DNA from: Kiritimatiellia bacterium
Lineage (GTDB): Bacteria; Verrucomicrobiota; Kiritimatiellia; SLAD01
Direction: 5' to 3'
DNA: 12,061 bases
NCBI GenBank assembly: GCA_007134175.1
Contig: SLLF01000276.1
Span: 1 to 12,061 of the forward strand
Shown: positions 5,784 through 12,061 of the stretch, in pieces
Numbering within the stretch: position 1 is the first letter of the stretch
Layout: each line of letters begins with the position of its first letter
Notes under the pieces: generated by a model
Database searches by the model: none
What the model was told of the DNA's origin: nothing
The model's input: only the letters and a program-made list of their open reading frames with translations
Translations under genes and position numbers: made by a program

Positions 5784-8274
5784 TGCGCTCTCAAACAAGG
5801 TGTTGGAAACGAACGACCGGCGGCCGGCGCGGCGCAGTGCCACGTGGAGGTGCGTGAAGGGCCTCGTCCTGCTGGCCTTGTTGGTCGGTGGCTATTTAAT
5901 GGTCGTGGGCTTTCCCGCTTGGGTGCGCACCGGGGCAATCAACCGTCTTGCGGAACAGGGGTATCAGGCTCGTATCGACCATTTGCGTTGGGTCCCCGGT
6001 CGTGGCGTTGTGGCGGAAACGATTCGACTACAAGGCGAATGGGCCGACCGCCCTCTCTCGCTGCGGGCCGATCGGGTCGTTTTAGGCACCCACCCCCGTG
6101 CGTGGCGGGCCGGTCGCTGGTTCTACCGGTTGACGCTGGAAAACGCTGAAGCACAATGGGGTGGGCCCGTCACCGCTAATCACGAAGACGACGAAATATC
6201 CGTCCTCATAACCGCATTACAATTACAGGCTCACTGGCCCGCTGACCGCATGGAAATAACGGAGCTACGTGGTCGTTTGTGGAATATGCCTTTCAACGGA
6301 CAAGGGGTTTGGATCCCGGCCGTTACTGAGCCTGCGCCCACTCCGGAGGTGGCTGTTAAGACCGATCCAGTAGAGAAACTGCCCGACCCATTGCCGGATT
6401 GGGTGCACGAATTATGGACCGATATCCGTTCCATGACCACCGCTCAGGCACCCCATTGGTCGTTTGAATTCTATATACCCGTGGATCAGCCCGATGAATG
6501 GCGCACCGAGCTGGAAGGGGAAGCATCCGGCTTAATGTTGCGTGGACTTCATTTTTCCCATTGGCAAACCCGTGCCCGGCTGGTCGGCAGACAGTTTGAG
6601 CTGCTAAAGTGGGAGTTGAGCGAGGAGGAGCAACAGGTAACACTGACCGGCGTTGTCGATTGGGATGAACAAACCGCGTCGATTCAGATGAAGGCCTGTT
6701 TAGAATCGGTATATATCCGGAATCTCCTCCCACCCTTTGTCCGGGAACACAAAGAATGGGCCCGCGTGAAATTGAATGGTCCGGTAGCATTGGACTTCGC
6801 GAGCGGGCCCGTGCCGTGGGACCGCTTCGGACGCGAGGCACACGGCCGTATCCACGCGCAGCAATTGGCCGCACACGATGTCTGGTTGGAAAAATTGGAT
6901 GCCCGGTTCGAACTCTACCCGGACCGGCTGGAGGTAAACGAAATCGATGCCCTGGTAGGTACCGGTCAAGGCCAAGGGCCCGCGACCGGTGACATCACAT
7001 TTAACTGGGCGGAGGGCAGATACGACGGATCCGTCCACGCTCGCTTCGATGCCCGCGAAGTGCTGCCGCTGGCCGGCTATTCACGCGTGGCCGCGGAAAT
7101 TATACAGGACATGCAGTTCAACGACGTGCTGCCGGAGATGGATGTCGTCTTTTCCGGCGACTACCTTGAACCGCGACCCCGATTCAATTTCGACGGTCTA
7201 ATCAAAGGGGAACAGTTTGTTTTCGGGGGATCCTGGATTGAATCCTTCGAGGCGACGTTTATGGTGACCAACCGCGTCATGCGCATGGATCCTTTCCATG
7301 TGGTGCGGGAGGAAGGTGAGGTTACCGGTTGGTATCAACAGGATTTCAACCGGAAATGGATCGAGCTGGAAGTGGAAAGCCAGGTGCACCCCCTGGCACT
7401 GGGCCGCTTAGCGAGCCGGGAAGTGGAACGCATGGTCAATCACTTCCGTTTTGAAGGGCCGGTCGAGCTTACCATAAGCGGGCGCATCGACTATGACGGC
7501 CATACGGCTACCGATTACCGGGTCACCGGCCGGGCTCAACAAGTCGGCTGGCGCTGGTTGCTGGCGGACGAAGCGTCGGGCGAGTGGCAGGCCCATGGCA
7601 ACCGGATCGCATTGACCAATATTCAAGCGCGCTTGTACGGCGGCGAGTTGGATGGTGATCTGGTTATTCAGGGAATGCAGCGGCAGCCGGATGAGCCGCT
7701 CACCTATGAGGCCCACGGCCGCGTGCGCGCAGTGGCACTGCCGCAAATCTTGCGCGACTTGCGCCAAGTGGAGGATCCGTTGCAGTCCGGCCTATTGGAA
7801 GGGCGTTTCAGCATCAGCGGCCAGGTCGAACAACCCTGGCACCGTCACGTCGCAGGGCGCGGCCGGGTTCGTATCCGCGACGGTGAAATTTTCCGCATTC
7901 GCTTGCTGGGTGGACTGACGAGATTGCTGGAACGCATCTATCATCCGCTGGGGTCGGTGGTGCAGTCGGATGTGCGGGCCGACTTCGAATTGGCCGACGG
8001 CCAGTTGCGGAGCGACGAAGTCCTCATGGAAGGCAATATTCTCAGCCTGCGCGCCCGGGGAACCTACGATTTGGATGAACAACTTGACTTTCGGGTGCAG
8101 GTGCAGCCATTACGACGGGGCTGGCTGGTGGATGCGGTCCGCTGGGTCACCTACCCCGTAACCCGGCTGCTGCAATTCCGGCTGGAAGGAACACTGGACG
8201 ACCCCAAATGGCGTATTGAAAATATTCCGCGCGAATTATGGTCCCTGTTCGAACGGAACGATGAAGCGCCATGA
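5776..8274 (+). CDS. AsmA-like envelope protein (AsmA/TamB/YhdP-type)
   Basis: 832-residue protein with a short basic cytoplasmic N-terminus, one membrane segment (about 28-46, VKGLVLLALLVGGYLMVVGF) and a very long beta-strand-rich remainder. The C-terminal third has AsmA-family hallmarks: ARLYGGELDGDLVIQG (about 618-633), LLEGRFSISGQV, GRGRVRIRDGEIFRIRLLGG (about 695-714), then alternating strands such as VRADFELADGQLRSDEVLME and LSLRARGTYDLDEQLDFRV. Established knowledge: AsmA-clan proteins are anchored in the inner membrane, span the periplasm as beta-groove bridges and are linked to phospholipid movement to the outer membrane. The specific subfamily cannot be fixed by eye. The ATG overlaps the DUF4340 stop by 8 bases and there is no strong Shine-Dalgarno, so translation is probably coupled. 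Its place in a transporter operon suggests a shared envelope or lipid-related task. Confidence 0.82.
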   Translation: MNSALSNKVLETNDRRPARRSATWRCVKGLVLLALLVGGYLMVVGFPAWVRTGAINRLAEQGYQARIDHLRWVPGRGVVAETIRLQGEWADRPLSLRADRVVLGTHPRAWRAGRWFYRLTLENAEAQWGGPVTANHEDDEISVLITALQLQAHWPADRMEITELRGRLWNMPFNGQGVWIPAVTEPAPTPEVAVKTDPVEKLPDPLPDWVHELWTDIRSMTTAQAPHWSFEFYIPVDQPDEWRTELEGEASGLMLRGLHFSHWQTRARLVGRQFELLKWELSEEEQQVTLTGVVDWDEQTASIQMKACLESVYIRNLLPPFVREHKEWARVKLNGPVALDFASGPVPWDRFGREAHGRIHAQQLAAHDVWLEKLDARFELYPDRLEVNEIDALVGTGQGQGPATGDITFNWAEGRYDGSVHARFDAREVLPLAGYSRVAAEIIQDMQFNDVLPEMDVVFSGDYLEPRPRFNFDGLIKGEQFVFGGSWIESFEATFMVTNRVMRMDPFHVVREEGEVTGWYQQDFNRKWIELEVESQVHPLALGRLASREVERMVNHFRFEGPVELTISGRIDYDGHTATDYRVTGRAQQVGWRWLLADEASGEWQAHGNRIALTNIQARLYGGELDGDLVIQGMQRQPDEPLTYEAHGRVRAVALPQILRDLRQVEDPLQSGLLEGRFSISGQVEQPWHRHVAGRGRVRIRDGEIFRIRLLGGLTRLLERIYHPLGSVVQSDVRADFELADGQLRSDEVLMEGNILSLRARGTYDLDEQLDFRVQVQPLRRGWLVDAVRWVTYPVTRLLQFRLEGTLDDPKWRIENIPRELWSLFERNDEAP

Positions 8275-9182
8275 AGACAGACCTGTTCGCTGATGAGTCG
8301 TCTCCCGCCTTGAATGTGTGGCATGTTTGCAGCGTGCAGGTGCCGGCAGAATTAGCGGAAACGGTGGCGGACTATCTTCGGCTTGAAGGGGATTGTGAAC
8401 CGGTCCAGCTGGAACGACCCGGCACAGGACCCGTTTGGCTGGAGGCCTATTTTGCTGAACCCACCACAGCCGCTACCCTGTGCAACCGGGTTGCGGTACA
8501 CGTTCCCGGGGTTACCGCTTGTGTTCGCCGCTGTGACGCCCGCGATTGGGATCAGTTCTGGCGCTTGCATTTCAAAGCGCGACCGGTGGGGCGCCGCCTG
8601 TTTTGCTGCCCCGATTGGGAAACACCCCCGCCGCTCGCGGCCGACCGGCGGGTGCTGCGTATGGTTCCCGGCTTGAGCTTCGGGACCGGCGAACACTTCA
8701 CCACCCGTTTCGCACTGGAAATGATCGATCAACTGGCCGTTCCGGCAGGCGCGTGCCGGTCGTTATGGGATGTTGGTTGTGGCAGCGGTATTCTGGCCGT
8801 GGCCGGGGCGCTGCTGGGCATGGCACCGGTCCACGGCACCGACAACGATCCCGTCTGTCTGCAGCAGGCCAGGGCCAATGCGGAGCGGAATCAAGTGGCC
8901 GACCGCGTCACCTGGCGGCAGGCCGATATCCTGCAGGCCCGTAGAGATGACCAGCGCTATGATTGCGTCTGTGCCAATCTTTTCGGTCATTTGCTACAAC
9001 AGGCCGCGGATAACTTATGGCGCGCCACCCGTTATTACCTCGTGCTGAGCGGCATTCGCGAAACCGAAGCCGACCAAGTAGCCGACACCTTCATCAAATG
9101 CGGTGCCCGTGAAATCGTCCGCGACGGTGACGGCGAGTGGACCGGCATATTGTTGGGGCGCCCGGTGATAAATGCGGATTAA
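8271..9182 (+). CDS. prmA: Ribosomal protein L11 methyltransferase (PrmA)
   Basis: SAM-dependent protein methyltransferase expected to trimethylate ribosomal protein L11 in the cytoplasm. 303 residues, the usual size. The N-terminal substrate-recognition domain (to about residue 100) ends in the family stretch DWDQFWRLHFKARPVGRRL (92-110). The catalytic domain then shows PGLSFGTGEHFTTRFALE (133-150), motif I DVGCGSGILAVAGALLG (167-183), the acidic ribose-binding end of the next strand at GTDNDP (189-194), the QADI loop (217-220) and YDCVCANLFGHLL (230-242), where PrmA proteins usually read ANI. The start overlaps the AsmA-like stop in an ATGA arrangement. Its stop shares a TTAA palindrome with the convergent rpoN stop. 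Another protein substrate cannot be excluded, but the motif set is that of PrmA. Confidence 0.93.
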   Translation: MKTDLFADESSPALNVWHVCSVQVPAELAETVADYLRLEGDCEPVQLERPGTGPVWLEAYFAEPTTAATLCNRVAVHVPGVTACVRRCDARDWDQFWRLHFKARPVGRRLFCCPDWETPPPLAADRRVLRMVPGLSFGTGEHFTTRFALEMIDQLAVPAGACRSLWDVGCGSGILAVAGALLGMAPVHGTDNDPVCLQQARANAERNQVADRVTWRQADILQARRDDQRYDCVCANLFGHLLQQAADNLWRATRYYLVLSGIRETEADQVADTFIKCGAREIVRDGDGEWTGILLGRPVINAD

Positions 9183-10609
9183 CCCCGCTTGCGGAGGTGC
9201 GAAGGTAGAATCTTGAGTTCCTCGCGGTACTTGGCCACGGTGCGCCGGGCGACGGTGAAGCCTTCGTCCTTGAGCCTACCCACCAGCGCCTGATCCGAGA
9301 GCGGCTTGGCCGGCGGTTCGGCCTGGATCAAGGCGTGAATACGTTCCTTGATCGATTTGTTGGAGACGTTCCGGCCGTCGGCCGTCCGGTAGCCTGGCGT
9401 GAAAAAGTACTTCATCTCGTAAATGCCCTGCGGCGTCTGCATGTATTTGCCGGCAACGGCGCGGCTGACAGTGGTCTCATGCACGCCGACGGCTTCGGCC
9501 ACCTGTTGCATGGTCAACGGCCGCAACGCCTGTACCCCGCTCTCCATGAACGCCGTCTGCACCTTGACGATCTCCGTGGCGATATTGCCGATGGTGCGCT
9601 GGCGCTGGTGAATGCTCTTGATTAGAAACGCGCCGGACCGGATTTTTTCCATCACATACTGCTTGGTTTCCTGCGGTGTTTGCGCGGATTCCATCAGGGC
9701 GCGGTACTGTTTGCTGATGCGCAGGTGTGGCAGGGGATCGTTGTTCAAGCGGACCGCATACCCGTCTGCGGTGGGGAAGACAAAAACCTCCGGCGAAACG
9801 TAGGTGGCCGCGTCGGCGCTGAAGCGGCGACCAGGCTTGGGGTCAAGCTGGGCAATATGGTGCACAATGGCGTGAACCTCCTCCAGCGGTAACCGGCATT
9901 TGCGTGCAATAACGTCGTACTTGTGCGCGGCTAACTCGGCGAGATAGTCCCGCACGATCCGCTCCAGCGGGGTCCCGGCCTTGCCTTCACGCTGGATTTG
10001 ATAAAGCAGACACTCGCGTAAATCACGCGCCCCAACCCCCACCGGATCAAAATCACGCACCACCGCCAGCGGTTTTTCCAAATCAGTGATCTCATAACCC
10101 GACGCCTGGGCAATATCGGCCAGCGGCGTGGCCAAGTAGCCGTCGTCATCGATATGCCCGATCAATAATTCGCCGATTTGTGCCTCGTCCGTGCTTAACC
10201 CGCTCAGGGCTAACTGGTGGCGTAAATGCTCCTGCAGCGATTCCGGCTGGGTGATGGAATCGAGCAAATACTGATGGCGTTCCTGCTCGTCCTGGCTCCC
10301 GCCGCCGCGCGGGCCGGCGGTATGGAAATAGTCGCGCCAGTCGTCGTCCAGCTGGGCCAGCAGCTCGTACTCTTCGCCAAAGTCCTTGGCCGCCTCATCC
10401 TTCGGCTCCAGCAACGGTGGCTCGAGCTCGATGCGGTCGCTGTCCGGCGGCAACTCCTCCAACGTCGGATTCTGTTCCAACTCCTGCTGGACCAATGCCC
10501 GCAGCTCCAGGGCCGGCACTTGCAAGAACTCCAATGACTGGCGCAACTGGGGCGCCAGCACCATTTGTAGCCGCTGCTGCTGTGTTTGAGCCAGATAAGG
10601 TCCGACCAT
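9179..10609 (-). CDS. rpoN: RNA polymerase sigma-54 factor (RpoN)
   Basis: Alternative sigma factor of 476 residues, full length for the family. It directs RNA polymerase to -24/-12 promoters and needs AAA+ enhancer-binding activators. Region I is the glutamine- and leucine-rich N-terminus (QTQQQRLQMVLAPQLRQSLE, residues 8-27). An acidic region II follows (about 51-115, rich in E and D). The core-binding domain comes next, with DPVGVGARDLRECLLYQIQ and DPKPGRRF. The helix-turn-helix is LTMQQVAEAVGVHETTVSRA (365-384). The RpoN box ARRTVAKYREEL (454-465) sits 11 residues from the C-terminus. All regions are intact. It starts 9 bases after the glycyl-tRNA synthetase stop, so it is probably co-transcribed from upstream. 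Downstream it converges on prmA with a 4-base overlap. No -24/-12 promoter was recognised in the intergenic region of this window. Confidence 0.97.
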   Translation of the reverse strand: MVGPYLAQTQQQRLQMVLAPQLRQSLEFLQVPALELRALVQQELEQNPTLEELPPDSDRIELEPPLLEPKDEAAKDFGEEYELLAQLDDDWRDYFHTAGPRGGGSQDEQERHQYLLDSITQPESLQEHLRHQLALSGLSTDEAQIGELLIGHIDDDGYLATPLADIAQASGYEITDLEKPLAVVRDFDPVGVGARDLRECLLYQIQREGKAGTPLERIVRDYLAELAAHKYDVIARKCRLPLEEVHAIVHHIAQLDPKPGRRFSADAATYVSPEVFVFPTADGYAVRLNNDPLPHLRISKQYRALMESAQTPQETKQYVMEKIRSGAFLIKSIHQRQRTIGNIATEIVKVQTAFMESGVQALRPLTMQQVAEAVGVHETTVSRAVAGKYMQTPQGIYEMKYFFTPGYRTADGRNVSNKSIKERIHALIQAEPPAKPLSDQALVGRLKDEGFTVARRTVAKYREELKILPSHLRKRG

Positions 10610-10618
10610 GATCGTCTG

Positions 10619-12013
10619 CTATGCCAACGCCGCCGCCAACCGGTCGGCCACCTCGGCCAGCGGCACGCGATCCTGCTGCATGCTGTCGCGGTCGCGCCAC
10701 GTCACCGTCTGGTTTTCAAGCGTCTCGAAATCAACGGTAATGCCGAATGGGGTCCCCGCCTCGTCTTGGCGCCGGTAGCGGCGGCCGATGGCGCCGGTTT
10801 GATCATAGAAGACCGGCCAGCGCGACTGCAGCTGCGTGTAGAGGTCGCGGGCGGCCGTCACCAGCTCCGGCCGGTTCTTGAGCAGTGGAAACACCGCCGC
10901 CTTCACCGGCGCCACGCGCGGGGCGAACCGCAGCACGGTGCGCTCCTCGTAACCCGCCGGTACCGGCTCGCCGGGAATGGCCGCTTGTACCTCGCCGCTA
11001 GTGCCTTCCTTGGGAATCCATTCCTGAGCGTACGCCTCGCATAGCACGGCCAGCGCAATCCGGTCCACCCCCGCCGACGGTTCAACGACGTGCGGGATAT
11101 AGCGCTGGTTGGTGGCTTGATCAAAATACTCCAGCTTCTTCCCGCTGTACTCGCTGTGCCGGCTTAAATCAAAATCCCCGCGGGCCGCAATCCCTTCCAA
11201 TTCCTGTAAACCGAAGGGGAACCGGTACATCACATCGACACAGGCACTGGCATAGTGTGCCAGCTCTGCCTCGGGATATATGAATTGGTCCAGGTTCTCC
11301 GCCGCGATGCCGATGGTCGTGTACCAGTTGAGCCGTTCCTTGACCCAGTAGGCGTGCCATTCGGCGTCGCTCCCCGGCGGCACGAAAAATTCCAGCTCCA
11401 TCTGCTCGAATTCGCGCGAGCGAAAGGTGTAGTTGCGCGGATTGATTTCGTTGCGGAACGCCTTGCCGATCTGCGCGATGCCGAACGGGACTTTCTGTCG
11501 CGACACCGATAACACGTTGTCGAACTGGGCAAAGATCCCCTGGGCGGTTTCCGGACGCAGATAGGCCACGGCCGAATCGTCCTGCACCGGGCCGACAAAG
11601 GTCTTGAACATCAAGTTGAACTGCCGCGCTTCCGTCAGCTCGCCGCCGCATGCACCCACCCGCTTGCTGGGCTTTTGCGGGCAGGTCGTTGATTCCAGTT
11701 GATCGGCGCGGAAGCGGCCTTTGCAGGTCTTGCAATCCACCATCGGATCCGAAAACCCTTCCAGATGGCCGCTGGCTTCCCAGATGCGCGGGTGCATGAT
11801 GATCGACGCGTCCAAACCCACCACGTCGTCGCGCCGCTGCACGGTATCCCGCCACCACGCATCCTTGATGTTCTTCTTCAGCTCCACGCCCAGCGGCCCG
11901 TAATCCCAGAAACCGTTGATGCCGCCGTATAGCTCGGAACTTTGAAAAATAAAACCGCGCCGTTTACACAAGGAAGCGAGTTGCTCTAAATTGAGTTGAT
12001 TGGTATTGTTCAT
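10619..12013 (-). CDS. glyQS: Glycyl-tRNA synthetase, single-chain dimeric (alpha2) type
   Basis: Class II aminoacyl-tRNA synthetase charging tRNA-Gly with glycine in the cytoplasm. 464 residues, complete. The N-terminal hallmark is [20 protein letters not shown] (27-46). Then come [21 protein letters not shown] (74-94), a cysteine-based metal site (C94, C97, C111, C122), RQFNLMFKT (130-138), [15 protein letters not shown] (150-164), class II motif 2 ([20 protein letters not shown] at 186-205) and motif 3 ([14 protein letters not shown], 311-324). The C-terminal anticodon-binding domain begins near [11 protein letters not shown] (368-378). The last two cysteines are separated by a ten-residue basic insert instead of the usual compact CxxC knuckle. 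The start ATG at 12013 has no clear Shine-Dalgarno in the 48 bases available upstream. It is followed 9 bases later by rpoN on the same strand. Confidence 0.97.
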   Translation of the reverse strand: MNNTNQLNLEQLASLCKRRGFIFQSSELYGGINGFWDYGPLGVELKKNIKDAWWRDTVQRRDDVVGLDASIIMHPRIWEASGHLEGFSDPMVDCKTCKGRFRADQLESTTCPQKPSKRVGACGGELTEARQFNLMFKTFVGPVQDDSAVAYLRPETAQGIFAQFDNVLSVSRQKVPFGIAQIGKAFRNEINPRNYTFRSREFEQMELEFFVPPGSDAEWHAYWVKERLNWYTTIGIAAENLDQFIYPEAELAHYASACVDVMYRFPFGLQELEGIAARGDFDLSRHSEYSGKKLEYFDQATNQRYIPHVVEPSAGVDRIALAVLCEAYAQEWIPKEGTSGEVQAAIPGEPVPAGYEERTVLRFAPRVAPVKAAVFPLLKNRPELVTAARDLYTQLQSRWPVFYDQTGAIGRRYRRQDEAGTPFGITVDFETLENQTVTWRDRDSMQQDRVPLAEVADRLAAALA

Positions 12014-12061
12014 AACGGGCGCAGTGTGGTCGAATGGTAACAGACGGTCAAGCTCACAGAC

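Noticed and set aside
5358..5843. 161-codon minus-strand open frame across the DUF4340/AsmA junction
   Set aside because: Antisense shadow with no recognisable domain or ribosome binding site, opposite two well-supported genes.
6356..6874. 172-codon minus-strand open frame inside the AsmA-like gene
   Set aside because: Arginine/proline/serine-rich translation without recognisable family features; explained by codon bias of the opposite strand.
12014..12061. Promoter for glyQS-rpoN: TTGACC on the minus strand at 12051-12046
   Set aside because: The hexamer 17 bases downstream (CACACT) is a poor -10, and only 48 bases of upstream sequence are available.

Overview
The window (12,061 bases, moderately GC-rich) is a dense bacterial chromosomal segment. 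It holds nine protein-coding genes in three transcription blocks. I see no RNA gene, insertion sequence, CRISPR array or other mobile-element signature. Sigma-54, a dimeric-type glycyl-tRNA synthetase, a GldF/GldG/DUF4340 gene set and an AsmA-like protein point to a Gram-negative (diderm) bacterium. The style of the GldF-GldG-DUF4340 and AsmA-like genes resembles the Planctomycetota-Verrucomicrobiota-Kiritimatiellota group, but that placement is a low-confidence guess from protein appearance.

Left block (1-1439, minus strand): a DtxR/MntR-family metal-dependent repressor is followed after 25 bases by a ferric-iron ABC transporter substrate-binding protein. The latter runs off the left edge. 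Together they look like an iron-responsive uptake operon whose permease and ATPase genes would lie outside the window.

Intergenic region (1440-1685): two back-to-back promoter candidates with 17-base spacers, one for each direction. Each is associated with an inverted repeat that could be an operator.

Central block (1686-9182, plus strand): five tightly packed genes separated by at most 5 bases or overlapping. They encode a GldF-like ABC-2 permease, a GldG-like membrane-anchored auxiliary protein, a DUF4340 protein built from four visible repeats, a large AsmA-like envelope protein, and a PrmA-type ribosomal protein L11 methyltransferase. The first four look like one envelope transport machine. 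The ABC ATPase gene that normally starts such operons is absent here, its place being taken by the promoter region. This block is the best candidate for a poorly described system.

Right block (12013-9179, minus strand): glycyl-tRNA synthetase and then RpoN (sigma-54), 9 bases apart, probably co-transcribed. RpoN converges on prmA so closely that the two stop codons share one TTAA palindrome.
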